Below are positions 23,123 through 35,120 of a stretch of DNA of 64,000 nt, piece after piece. The position numbers and the translations under genes are program-made. Origin of the DNA: Anastatus disparis. Its lineage: Eukaryota; Arthropoda; Insecta; Hymenoptera; Eupelmidae. The number at the start of each line of letters is the position of its first letter. Position 1 is the first letter of the stretch. The stretch spans positions 1,178,001 through 1,242,000 of the forward strand of contig JAFFSR010000237.1 in the NCBI GenBank assembly GCA_017163975.1, read 5' to 3'. The notes under the pieces are model-generated. The model made no database searches and was not told the DNA's origin. It saw only the letters and a list, made by a program, of their open reading frames with translations.

Positions 23123-26106
23123 ATATTTCTTCTATCTTGTTCTTGTTTCCTGATGATTAGGGTTTCTTAAATATTATTAAAATGAAAATAATTTTTGTTT
23201 TTTATTTTTAAAATAATAAATATCATTCGCAAACAATTACAATTCTTCAGATGTTGCAAAATTTTTATAAACAAACGCTTGCACAGAACAGAAACGAATA
23301 TAATTAAATAGAATATTTTAAAATAATTTTTATTACAATTCTCAAAAGTTCAATATTTTAGAACACAGTAACATTAAATAAAATAAAAAAATAAAGCTTT
23401 ATTCCTTAAAATTGAAAAAATAACCTTCGATCATTAGAAATATTAAAAAAAAAAAGATTTATAAAACAAATTTCATGGACGGACTAAAAAAGTCGTCTTT
23501 ATAATTATTATTTTCAAATCGTTGTTAAAATGTACCGTAACGGAAATTTTGAGACTCGAAAATTGCTCACGAAAAAAAGAAAGGAAAAAATAAAGCAACA
23601 AATCAATATACTTTAATCATTTCGACCTTTTGTTAAGGTTTCGGATGATTAGTCTTTAAAAAAACAAGCTCACTTGTCATGGGTTTCTTCGTCAACAATT
23701 TTATAACATTTGAAGATTCGAAATCTTTTTAAATGAATGTACCTGATATATATATTTATGTGTACGCGTATTTTCTTAAAAATATATATTCGTTATCACA
23801 TTCCCCCCTGTGATTCGCATTTATCTCAATGATTATGACGTTGACTTTTTGTACTCTCTCTCTTTTTTTTCCTCGTTTGCGTATATATGAAATCGTGTCT
23901 GTAAAAATACGTGCTGATAAGGTGAATTTTGATGACGATTGATAAATAAAATTTTATCATTAATTAATCATCGGTTATGAAATTTTCAAGAAATTTCAAA
24001 ATTCATTTGCGAAATACGTTTGATTGATAATTCTTTGTTTTTTAGAAAAATATTAATAAAACCTTTTTAAAATTGAATTTTTAATATTCTACAATCTAAT
24101 TCTTCATATTACCTATTACACTATCAAATTACCTTTATCAATTTAAATTACAATGAATTTCGTTATCAGTGACAGTAATATAGATTTCGAAATTCTGCGA
24201 ATTGATAATATTAAAAAAAATCTATTTATAAAATCAAGCTTGAGAGCGCATGAAATGTAGAGTTATCTAATCATCAAAAAAAAAATTTTATTCATTCTTT
24301 TAATATGATAACGCAGGGAATTTACAAAATATACTTATATACGACTTTCAGGAAAGTTACTTTGGTGTAATCTTGAAACATGATATATACAAATAAAAGT
24401 AAAGTATAGGATTAATTATTAAAATGAATAAAGTCAAATTGTAGAAATTAATTTATAATCATCGTTATTATTTATTCAAATTATATGTAAAAATATACTA
24501 TTTAACCTCGTCTAATCCCTCAACAATAATTACGCAAACTTCGTATTCCAATTAACGTATATTTTTTCTTTGAAATACAATTAAAAATAATTAAAAAAAA
24601 AAATCTTGTAAGACGCTATTTGGTTCGCTCTTACTGTAATGAATACTTATAAAAAAATTCAATGTTTTGCAACGCACATATTATTGGAAAGTAAATACCG
24701 TGAGGTATAATAATCTTGAACTACATATTAATACGCATTTGATGGAATAGCAATATAATGTTATTGAATAGTTTAATATTTTAAGTGTTCGATGAAACCG
24801 CTATCTAGATATTTTCAAAGAATATCGTATTGGTTAAAAGATCGAATTGCTTTGATCAAAGTCTAACAACTATTTTAACCTATTGTAAATAACTTATTTT
24901 GATGCGATGTAGATTTTTTAATTAATTCCACATATTTAATAGAAAATTTAGCAATGTTTGAATTATATTTTCTTTTTTATACAGAAATATTAAATATAAA
25001 TTCAATAAGCTTTACAGATTTTAATTGAATATATTTGCTATTATATGTTTATAAAATATATTGTAGTACACCTTTGATTAAACTTCAAGAAAAAAAAACT
25101 TCAAATTCCGTAATTTCCTCAAATCATCTGAAAGATAAAAAGTTTTATAAAAACGTACTTTTTAACAATGAATGGTATATAACACGCGTTCAATCAAGCA
25201 AATCGTTCGCTCGCAAGGACTTTGTCCCCTTCCCGATGACTAAATTGGTTTTATTACAATCTGATATCATTCTCGTATCTTTTGCTCTTTTTAACGATTT
25301 TCTTTGTCATTTTTCGCTACGATTTATTGATTTTTATGAGCTTTTTTATTCTTTTCTTAAAAAAATATCCTTGATAAATACAAAAAAAAGAACAACAAGA
25401 GTAACAGTATCAACAATTCCTGTTGGTAAAAAGATGTTTGTAACTTTTTTTTGCTTTATAAATTAACGATTATTTTTTAAATACAAATTACGACTATTAA
25501 CCTTTAGACTATCGGAAAGCTGATACATCGGCTTGATCAATGACATGAACTTTGTATATTTTTGATACATAGTTAACTTTGTGTTTAATATGCTTTTAAA
25601 GCACGTTTCGGTACCTCAAATTCTAGTGATATAAAAATTGAAATTAATCAAACTTTTCTTAAACAATGTAATTTTAATTGATTATAAAAAGAAATTTGAA
25701 TAGTATAAAAATAAATATTTCCGATCGATGTTTTAACGGAAAGGTAATTAATTTAACATAAAAGAGCCTAAGATAAAAAAAATCACTCAGAGCAATGAAC
25801 GTTACAATTGTGAGAAATTGTGCAACTTATTCATTATATCTTATACGTAGGTCGTGTATATTCTAATGCGTATGTATCCAGTACGAGCCAGATAGAAACT
25901 TAAGATTGTTCTTTTACAGATGTAGTTATAGGTGATTTCATTATTCTAATACTGTTACAAAAAAGTAAAATATAAAAATTATTTTATTATTTTTCATCAT
26001 CAATTGTATGGAATAAGCATTTTCATTGAAAATATCTATAAATTTATAATTGCATAAAGTATTATTACGTTTTAAACGTTTCTTTTTTTTTCATTCAGAT
26101 ATTGAC

Positions 26107-26124
26107 GTAAACGTAAACGTAAAG
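26107..26124 (+). promoter_or_regulatory. Triple GTAAAC-type repeat
   Basis: GTAAAC, GTAAAC and GTAAAG in tandem, about 0.9 kb upstream of the first certain SCaMC exon. GTAAACA is the forkhead/FoxO core. Only the third A after the core is missing or altered, so binding is speculative. Confidence 0.15.
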
Positions 26125-27042
26125 ATGTCAATGACGCTTTATGCAATCGTCAAAGAAAAAAATTAGAATTTGGATTTCAAAAGTCTCTTATCGCATTTCC
26201 TGTATTGAAATTTGACTGTGATAACAAAGAAAATAAACTTGACACTTAAAAATAGAAAAATTTACGCGTCTATTCAAACATAGATAATATTGAAAGTTTA
26301 AAGCTTTATTTTTCTTTTGTGACGTATACAAATTTATTCAAATATTAGTTTAACGAGAAACGTAAAGCTCGCATTTCATTGAATTGTTGTTAATACATGC
26401 GTGTTTATTTTACAATATAATCAATGAATTTAAACATCTTTATTTTTACAATACTTAGATTTTATAAAATAATAAAAATTAAATAATTTTTATTTTATTT
26501 GTTTTTACAATATAAAAAAGGACAAAAACATTTAGAAAATTAATATTTAGATAGAAAAAATATTAATTATTTAATTCATGATTTTTTTCAAAGTTTTTTA
26601 AATACTCAATTAATTAAGACAAAGTGAGCTATAACACTTTGTTTTCCTAATGTTAATTCTTTTGAAAAAAAGATTATCACAATAGAGCTTAAACAAAAAC
26701 AGATCAACGACACCCATTCTAAAATCTTGTTCTAACGTGTTTATGAAATATATAAATAAACAATCTACGATCTCTTTAAACTATACGCGCCAAAAACATG
26801 AAGGAATATTCGATTATTAAAAAGTTTCGCCTTTTAATACATAAAATCTTCATAACTCTTAATATACAACAAATTCAAGATGCGAACTCTACGTGTTGGC
26901 TAGTAAATTTCTTTTAACCTTTAAAAAAAAGCATTTAATATTAAAAAAAAATTTTGAATATTATATATAAATATAAATTTACCTTTGAAAAAGAAATTAG
27001 TCGAACATTAATAAAATTGCATATATTTTCATCTGATTACAG

Positions 27043-29924
27043 TATATGGACATTGGTGAAGACATTGGAGTACCGGATGACTTTACTAATAGCGAAATGG
27101 TAACTGGTATGTGGTGGAGACATTTGGTTGCTGGTGGTATTGCCGGTGCTGTATCGCGTACTTGTACTGCGCCACTCGACCGTATCAAAGTTTATCTTCA
27201 GGTAAATAAATAAATTTATTTAACTTTTATTTATTTTTTAATTGTTGATTTTTAAGGTTAATTACATGGGGCTAAGGAAATAATGTTGGTTAGAATGAAA
27301 ATTTCATTGTTCTTTTGTTTTAGAGAAATAAATAGTTCTTTTTTTTAAATATCATTTAAAAAAATTTTTTAAATTAAAAAATGTATTTTGTATTTTTAAA
27401 AAGTCTTATGTTTTTTTAAGTAGAAAATTTAAATTATGTTTACTTTTTATATTAAATATTAAAATTAGTTTTTATAGTCAATTCAATTTCAGTAAAAATA
27501 TCCTATTGAATTTACTTAATTACTTCGAAAAAGATGTTATATATTCTTTATTTTTTACTTTGATGATTAATCTCATTTTTAGCTAAATTAAAATAATTAT
27601 TAAATATACATTACTTTGAATATTAATTTAATTATAAGTAAATAATAATGATATTATAAAAAAAGTAAAGATACAACTTTTTATATTTGACATAAATTAA
27701 AATTGAATTTCGTTTGTTACAGGTTCACGGTTCGCGATCGTGTAATATCGTTAGCTGTGGTAGATACATGTTCAGAGAAGGTGGTGTTAAAAGTTATTGG
27801 CGTGGTAATGGTATTAATGTACTTAAAATTGGTCCAGAAACAGCTCTTAAGTTCATGGCTTACGAACAAGCTAAAAGAGCAATCAAAGGCCAAGATAATC
27901 GTGAATTGAATATTTACGAAAGATTTATGGCTGGCTCGATCGCTGGTGGTATTAGTCAATCTGTCATTTATCCTCTTGAGGTGAGATTTTTAAAATTAAA
28001 ATTATTAAATAATTACACGTAATTTTAAAATATTTGAAAAAATAATTTATTTATAAAGAGAAATTTTAAAAATTGATTGAAATAATTAACAGAAGCTTAT
28101 GCTGATAAAGTTCCTTTAATAACTTGAAGAATTCTATGAAAACAAGGTCTTCAGTGGCTCAGTCGGTAGAAGGTGATGGACTCGTAACCAGAGGGTCCGA
28201 GTTCGAATACCAGTCTTCGCGAATTTATACAAGCACCGCTGTACGTTACATGTGCTTTGTTGACAAACACGCTGAAAACCTTCGTCGCTAATTAGCATCA
28301 CAATCATAATATAAATACAGCGACGTTAAATATAATTTAAAAAAATAATTAAAATTATACGATAATACCAATTTCGATTCCGTTTTTATTTTTTTACTAA
28401 ATCTAGTAGATGGTAAATTTTATTGAAAAATTCATATATAAATGCACCAACTTTCAATAAAATTTAAAAAATATTAAGAAAATAAATTTTATTAAACTCT
28501 TGTTATGATTTATAAAATTTTATTGTAAGATAATCTTAATAGCATAGGCTTGTGAAATATTTTTTATACGCTTTTAAGACTGTAACATCGATACATTCAT
28601 TTTTTTTTTATTAAAATGATAATTAAGCGACGCAAGTTTCCTATGTGTTTCACGTAAAACTTATAGTATTGCTTGTATCAATCAAATAAAAATGGGATTT
28701 GAACTTGGGCTCTTAAGTTACGAATCCATCACTCAACTGAGTAAGCCACTGAAGACTTCAATTTTCCATTTAAAAAGATTAATCATTAAATTTTAACTTT
28801 TTTTTATGAAATATAATAAAAGTATTTAAAAAAAATATGGTTCAAAATAAAAAAAATAATTCTAAACAAAGTTTTGCCTTTAATAGTTTTTATTAATACA
28901 ATAATGATTAAAATTTTGTTTTCAGGTGCTAAAAACACGATTAGCGCTAAGAAAGACAGGAGAATTTAATAGTATATTTGATGCAGCACAGAAGATAAAT
29001 AGACAAGGAGGCATTAGAAATTTTTATAGAGGCTACATTCCCAACCTCATTGGAATCCTGCCCTACGCAGGAATCGATTTGGCTGTTTACGAGGTTAGTG
29101 TTATTTTTAATTTAAACTAATCGAAATTTAGACTGCCAAAGATAATTGTTTTTTAATTTTACTTCGAATGTGCTAGTAGTTTCCAATTATTCTCGTTTTT
29201 CTTTTGATAATTTGTATTTATTTATTAATTTATTTTAAAAAAAATTTTATAAATAATTTCTTGTTTTATGATTTAAAAACTTTAATTTTTATATTTTCGG
29301 TACTGCGTACAAATCTAATAAATTTTAATAAAGCTTAAACATCGATTTTTACAGATTATATTTTTGTAATTTCAGACGCTGAAGAATAATTATTTACGTA
29401 CACATGCAAAGGACGAGCAGCCAGCAATTTGGTTGTTAATATTTTGCGGAACGGTATCGAGCACAGCTGGTCAAGTGTGCTCGTATCCGTTAGCTCTAGT
29501 CAGGACAAGACTCCAAGCCCAAGTTGCACCAGTATCTGGTAAAATGAGCATGGTCGGTATATTTACTGACATATTTAGAAGGGAAGGCATTCGTGGCCTT
29601 TATAGAGGTCTTACGCCGAATTTCCTCAAGGTTGGTATTTTATTTTTCTTTAAAATTACATTTTTAATATAGTGAAAAATTTTTTTTCCAATTGTTCCAT
29701 TTTTTTCGTAAATAAATTTCGTAATAGATGATTTTCATAGATTCATTTAACGTATTAAATATTATAATAGGAAACATAATTGAACAATCTTTTGATTATT
29801 ACTTCATATTTCATTTCTATGAATTTTAATTAATTAATTTTCTTTATAGGTTGCACCTGCAGTATCAACGAGTTACGTCGTGTATGAACACGCCCGATCA
29901 GCACTTGGAGTCAACATGACGTGA
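27043..29924 (+). CDS. SCaMC: Mitochondrial ATP-Mg/phosphate carrier (SCaMC), carrier domain
   Basis: This inner-membrane carrier of the SLC25A24/25 type exchanges ATP-Mg for phosphate and sets the matrix adenine-nucleotide pool. Five exons: 27,043-27,201, 27,723-27,980, 28,926-29,093, 29,376-29,630 and 29,850-29,924. All junctions are phase 0 with GT/AG, giving 304 residues to the stop. The protein shows the family entry sequence [24 protein letters not shown] and three repeats with the signatures [17 protein letters not shown] and YPLALVRTR. It ends [17 protein letters not shown], as in insect SCaMCs. No EF-hand sequence is found here; the N-terminus must come from upstream exons, with candidates at 13,524 and 20,930. 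The acceptor before 27,043 falls at the usual border between regulatory and carrier domains. The start coordinate is an exon start, not a translation start. SINE copies and a repeat module sit in the intron between exons 2 and 3. Confidence 0.96.
28146..28336 (+). mobile_element. tRNA-derived SINE in SCaMC intron
   Basis: A full-length family member in sense orientation. A two-base insertion lies after the A-box (GTAGAAGGTGATGG). The body has the subfamily variants TTTATACAAGCACCGCTG and TTGTTGACAAACACGCTG, shared with the copy at 60,275. The tail reads CGACGTTAAATATAATTT. Confidence 0.92.
28385..28617 (+). repeat. SINE-associated 3' module, copy 1
   Basis: About 200-230 bp starting TTTACTAAATCTAGTAGATGG. 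It matches 60,500-60,712 closely over its length, and its distal part (GCTTTTAAGACTGTAA) matches a third copy at 38,975-39,085. It directly follows a SINE here and at 60,500. It contains an inverted pair TTTTATTGAA / TTCAATAAAA. Confidence 0.8.
28612..28760 (-). mobile_element. Truncated tRNA-derived SINE, opposite orientation
   Basis: The minus strand reads GTCTTCAGTGGCTTACTCAG (A-box region), TTCGTAAC and a B-box AAGTTCAAATCCC. The body is decayed (ACAAGCAATACTATAAG), and the copy stops after CGTCGCTTAATTATCAT, so it lacks the 3' half of the tail stem and the terminal TTAAATAAAAT. It lies immediately beside the 28,385 module. Confidence 0.8.
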
Positions 29925-31590
29925 TGAAGATATTATCTTAGGCTTTTTAATTAATTTTTATTAAATTATTCTGTAATTTTATGATAGGAACCTACAGTAA
30001 TAATTCAAAAGAAAAAAAAAACTCGATTTAAAAAATAATTATTCGAATCGGTAACCAGACGACTACGTTGATCGAGTGTTTTAAATAAAATAATTAATAG
30101 CGATTTGCAAAAAGGAAAGAAAAAAATCAAGTAAAAGACACTATGACGTCTTTCCTTTTTCTCAATTTATTCTAATTAACTCAATTTATTTATTGTTACG
30201 ACGTGTAAACTTTCTCGAGCCTTTGTGACTTCTTATGATCGATTTAGGTATTATCTATTTTTTAAAAGAAAAGAGAGAAGAGCGTATAAGGAAAATCATT
30301 ATGACTATGACGAAAAAGAAAGATTGTTAAAAGAAAAAGAAAGAAAAAATGTGAGTGTTGAAAATTTAGCACGAATGATTGTAAAGTAGTAGAAAGTTTA
30401 CGTCTTTTGGGGTAGCTGGGAGAGTTTCCCCATAATATTACGTGATTATACGATTTTAGAATATTTTTTTCTGTGCAATGGCCTCTTTTAAAAAAATAAT
30501 TCTTAAATATAACAATAAAACGTTTCGTCTAAATGATTCTTGAAGTGCAAATAAAAGCTTGAAATGCTTTTTATTAAAAGTGGCACTTTTGTTCCTAGCT
30601 ATTCCAAAGGATTCAAATAAAAAGAGTTTGTTCGAAATAAGAGACGAAGGAATAGTTCAAAGTAAATCCCGTACAGCAGGCTTGGAAGGGATCGACTGAT
30701 TTTTTTTTCACGACGGTCGATAACGTGAAATAATATGAACGAGTTATACTTACGCTGTGATAAGTATGATTATAAGATTAAAAAATAAAACCAATAATAA
30801 TCGAAAATAATTGGTGTGCAATTCAATGAACGATGCTGAAGACATCATTTCTCAAATCGTATACAGATTTAATTAATTTAGAATGCTCTTTAGCCTCGTC
30901 ATAGTCCAAAAGAAAGAAAGCGATTAAATAATTATTGACCGTTTGTAAGGATCGTTTTAAGACATATGTTTGCGTTTAAATGCGTTCGCCTATGAAACGC
31001 CATTCATTCCTTAGTTAAAAAGAAAAAATGATAAAGAGAGGAAAAATCTTGTAAACCAATTTTCTTGTACATTGTAGCTAGAAAGATATTTATATAAAAC
31101 TAATTACGTCTTCGAATCTCGCTTGTTTAGCCTTTTATGAGATAATGAAAAAAATTATAATAAAATGCTTCATCGAAAAAATCTAAAAGCACCGACTGGC
31201 CAAGCTTTTGCGATGAATGAATTTCCGGCACTAGATATCGTACTCTAAAAGAAAAAGGCTACAACGAAAGCTCTTCGAGATATTTGTTAAATGATGAGGA
31301 AGAAAAAAATGTAAGACTCGTTATATTATGAATTTAATAATAATAGAGGCAATGAAAGAAAACTTTTAATCGTAAAAGCATCTGAAATAAAATGAGTATA
31401 GATAACATTTCAGTATGCGTATTGTGATGAAGGCAGTTTTAGCTTTGCATGACTGAGAAGTTATTATACATGACTTTAAATGAATCGAAAGCGAGTCGAT
31501 GACTTTTTCTAGTTCTTTTTTATGGCTCAATGTCTAAATGTATATTAATAGTTTTTTTCTATGAATAAATGTAATTTATTGACTCATCCA
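29925..31590 (+). other. Probable 3' untranslated region of SCaMC
   Basis: Sequence after the stop codon without coding character and with slightly more balanced composition than intergenic DNA. A canonical AATAAA at 31,564-31,569 is followed by a GT-rich stretch (TAGTTTGTCTTTATT), a plausible cleavage site. Earlier AATAAA copies also exist, so shorter transcripts are possible. Confidence 0.45.
31564..31569 (+). terminator. Candidate SCaMC polyadenylation signal
   Basis: AATAAA about 1.64 kb past the stop, followed within 40 bases by a GT-rich downstream element. Chosen as distal signal because composition returns to very AT-rich intergenic DNA just after it. Confidence 0.4.
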
Positions 31591-32352
31591 CAAATAGTTT
31601 GTCTTTATTCACCTTCTTACAAAAAACAAAATAATTACAATTAAATTAAATATAAGATCATTTTTTAATAAATAAAAAATTTTGAACCAAATGATTTTGT
31701 GAAGCAATGTGTATTTTAAGTAATACATATTAGATTGTTTATACAAATAAAATATACTATTATAACAAAAACTATTTATAATCTCATGAATTATACATAA
31801 TGTTTTCGGAGTCTAAATAAATAAATTGCTTTAAAGTACCCAAATCTTATTTAGCTTCATTCAGTCTCATTGATGTTAAATATTTAAAATATATAATAAA
31901 TATTAAAACAAACATTTATTTAAGAAAAAATAAATTGAAATGTAATGACTAAATTCTAATGAAATTAAAACAAGCAATTATTACAAAAATTAAAGTTCAC
32001 TTTACAATAATTGTAACTTTTAATGATACAATTAAACTGGTTCACTTTCATTTTTTTCGTTTGTGTATTTACAAGCGATTATTTAAATGCAATACGGGAT
32101 CATTCAGTGAATTGACCTTAATAATAACAGATCTAAATAAATTCGTCATGACAACATTTGATAAATATCAGGCGAAAATTTGATCATTATGATACTTAAA
32201 GCGTTTTTTTATTCTTTTTTTATATTAAGAAGCTTTCCAGATCACTCAAATCAACACTAAAATAACAAATAAAATCTTTATGTAAAAAGTGCCTTTAAGT
32301 ACCTTTGTTTTTCAAAAAACAACAAGTTAGGCCGTAAAACAGACAATATATC

Positions 32353-32388
32353 GTACGGGTGTAAACACCGTACTTTACCTCTTTTATT
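32353..32388 (-). terminator. PGLS polyadenylation signal with adjacent small hairpin
   Basis: On the minus strand AATAAA lies at 32,388-32,383, about 190 bases past the PGLS stop. Just beyond it, 32,353-32,373 forms a small stem (GTACGGGTGT / ACACCGTAC, one bulge). The signal is canonical; the hairpin may be incidental. Confidence 0.5.
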
Positions 32389-32579
32389 TAGCGGTTATGC
32401 ATTTAACATTTTTTTCAATATATTAATTGTCTACCTATCTTTTCCTTTTCTCTTGTTTTTATCTATATCATACAAAAATTACTGTTTACATAAATGTATA
32501 AAATCAGCAGCCCGACGAGTGTAGTAGAATAAGTTACAAAGTGGAATGTAATATCACGCAGTGTATTATTATAGGTAAA

Positions 32580-33852
32580 CTATAAGCCTCCTGCAGCATC
32601 TTTATCTAAAATCCAATAAAGAGTACCATTTGTTGGCTGTACTCTGGCAGCTGGTAAGTTCTCTTTGTCTTTTAAAATACGCTACAAAAAAATATATACT
32701 TGTGAAAATTTTTAATAAAATATTCAAATTTAAAATAAAAGCTATTTTATTACAAGAAAATTAATATATTTTATCTGTGATTCTAAAAAATATAAATGGA
32801 AGAACTATTAAATAAGACTTACTTTAATCATCTCTTTTTTACTTGCTCCAGTAGCAGCAAAAATGCAAGCCCTTGCATTATTAATTACTGGAAAAGTTAA
32901 CGTAATTCTTGATGGCGGTGGTTTAGGAGAGTCATTTATTGGACAAACCCATAAACTAGTTTCATCTAATAAGCGATGATTAGGAAACAATGAACAGGTG
33001 TGACCATCAGGTCCCATTCCAAGTAAAAGAATATCAAATCTTGGTACACTATCAGGAGGGAAGTAGACTGACATTTTCTTGATGTAATCTTTCGCTGCTT
33101 CCTCAGCTAGAAATATTTTTAATAATTAATGGATGAAATTCTTAAAATACAATAATTTATAATCTTATTAACAACACAAAAACAATCATTTATAAAAAAA
33201 TTTATATTACCTGATAGGTCAGGATTAATTGTTATAAATTGATCTTCAGTAATAGGAACTTTTCCAATTAAGCTTGCTCTGTACAAGCCGTATGTAGATT
33301 CACTATTTTTAAATGACACAATCCTCTCATCGCAGAAGAAGAATCTCCATTTACTCCAATCAGTAGAGATTGAAGGTAGTCCTTCCGAAAGAAACTTGAC
33401 CATTGATCCTCCTTTACATTAATAGATAAAGATGTGTTGTACATATGTTTTGATTAAATATAAATGATAATGCATAGATTAAAAGCTTTAGAAAAACATT
33501 TAATCAATAATAATATAACGAATTTATTAACTTTATTGCATCATCTTAAAAAGTCAGTTTTATTGTTGTAAAAATTTAACCTTAAATGCAATATCACGAA
33601 TAAAATTAATTAAAATTTAATAGATGTAAAAATTGCAACTAAAACTTTTTTATTTCAAAAGACAACTAATCCATCTACGATTATATTATAATATAAAAAA
33701 ATTAAAAATAAAATAACAAGAAATAACTCACCTGATAGACCAATTTTGAAAATATCTTCGCTATCAATAGCTTCATTAGCGATTTTTTCAATGATCTGAG
33801 CAAGTCTTTGCACAACACCTGCCACATCTGGCTCAATTAATACCTCGGCCAT
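32580..33852 (-). CDS. PGLS: 6-phosphogluconolactonase
   Basis: Hydrolyses 6-phosphoglucono-delta-lactone to 6-phosphogluconate, the second step of the oxidative pentose phosphate pathway, in the cytosol. Four exons on the minus strand: 33,852-33,732, 33,411-33,211, 33,106-32,823 and 32,681-32,580. Their phases agree at every GT/AG junction and give 235 residues. Family motifs in order: GLSGGSM (across exons 1 and 2), FFCDERIVSF, ESTYGLYR, ITINPDLS, FDILLLGMGPDGHTCSLFP (the central conserved block with the active-site His), DSPKPPPSRITLTFPV and the C-terminal LPAARVQP. Length is close to the human enzyme. I chose the ATG at 33,852 (MAEVLIEPD) because it fits the family N-terminus; an in-frame upstream ATG at 34,023 would add about 57 unlike residues. 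It is divergent from TBCD across about 1.27 kb. Confidence 0.96.
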
Positions 33853-35120
33853 ATTCTCGTTGATGTGAAAATTTACTAGGATACAAAATAATATTAGAAA
33901 ATAATTTTCTACTTTTGTTAACCGGGAAAAGTGGATATTCAATGTCGAACGAGTTGTGCTCACAGCAGCAACCATGGGATGATCAGTGCTTTTTTTCAAT
34001 AATGAAATGAACTGTATAAACATGAACTATATGAACATTAAAGTGGCGTTTCTATGAGGGACCTATAGAGGGCTTTAAAAATTTAAATGGACATAGCTTT
34101 TATTGGTGAATTGGATTTAATTATTAATTTCATAATTTTTAGGATTATTGTATGTAAATTATGAATTGGAATATAATTAATGAATTTCTAGAATTATAGT
34201 CAATTAAATTGAATACAATAAAACTTAACGACTATTGAATTTATAGTAAAATGTAACTAATGTTAGTTTTAACGAATAGAATAGTTTTTTCTTTTCTGTA
34301 AAAGTTTATTTGATATCTAAAAAACGTATTTATTAACAAAATACATACAACGTACAGTGGGCATCGTATTATTCAGCCGAAACCAGGATTCAAACTCAGA
34401 CCCTCGAATTACAAATCGATTTAAAGACCTCAACTTTTCATATAATAACATTAATTATTAGATGTGAACCTTTTCATGAAATATCTACATCCTTAAAATT
34501 GAATTTTTAACATGAAAAAAAGATTTTTTAAATAATTTCGCTTTTGAGTTTATAGATTCTTTATAAGTTTTGTAGTTTAGAGGATGTATAAGAAAATTAA
34601 CTTACGAATTTTAAACAGCGTTGATTAAAAAAAAATAAATAAAATTAGTGGCTTTATAAAAAAGAAAAATAAATATTTTTTAAATTTCTATTATTTGGGC
34701 ATAATTAATTTAACGTTATCAGTTATTACTAGAATATAAATTAAAATTATTTTAAATAATTTAATGTGAGCTTATTCTCACTTTGAACAAAAAATTTAAA
34801 ACACCCGCAGATAGCGTATAATTATTAAAAGGTTACTGACTTGTTTTTTTTTATTTAAAAAGTCTATAGTCTATTTAAAAATCAAAAAAGTGATTCATAA
34901 TATACCCACGTATAAATGCTCTAACTATGAATTTACTATACACAAGTGAATAAAATAAGCGCAAGCGCCACCTAATGCAGTGAAACTTTGATTAAAAGTT
35001 AAAAGATTTGTTTGCATGACGGACAGCTATTTTAAGGTTATTTTAAACACACAACTACAAGCAGTTATATACTAAGTGTCCAAAGTTATATTTAATAAAT
35101 GATAATAAAAGTTTTTCACA
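33853..35120. promoter_or_regulatory. Divergent intergenic region between PGLS and TBCD
   Basis: About 1.27 kb between two start codons facing away from each other, so it must hold both promoters. A possible 5' untranslated exon of PGLS may lie at about 33,900-34,030 (a TAG acceptor precedes the leader near 33,875). A degenerate SINE occupies 34,325-34,432. No TATA box or initiator is decisive. Confidence 0.45.
34325..34432 (-). mobile_element. Degenerate SINE fragment
   Basis: The minus strand retains GAGGTC, TTTGTAATTCGAGGGTCTG, a B-box GAGTTTGAATCCTGG and a body fragment CCCACTGTACGTTGTATG. The A-box and tail are largely lost. An old copy of the same family. Confidence 0.75.

Larger units (their letters stand above)
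13611..27042 (+). other. Presumed large first intron of SCaMC, repeat-rich
   Basis: About 13.4 kb without a confident exon. It holds a MITE (15,722-15,962), an AT microsatellite (19,285-19,313), SINEs (20,001 and 22,936), a second MITE (22,632-22,882) and a possible alternative first exon (20,930-21,007). A 143-codon frame at 25,035-25,466 is longer than expected by chance but has no recognisable features. Confidence 0.45.

Noticed and set aside
25035..25466. A 143-codon open frame in the SCaMC intron
   Set aside because: It is longer than expected for DNA this AT-rich, but the residues show no domain, repeat, signal or family likeness, no good start context is seen, and local composition is less AT-rich, which lengthens chance frames. 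Transcript evidence would change this.
33853..34023. N-terminal extension of PGLS from the upstream ATG at 34,023
   Set aside because: The extra residues are unlike any PGLS N-terminus, while MAEVLIEPD at 33,852 fits the family's usual length. The upstream stretch is better read as leader with a possible intron.
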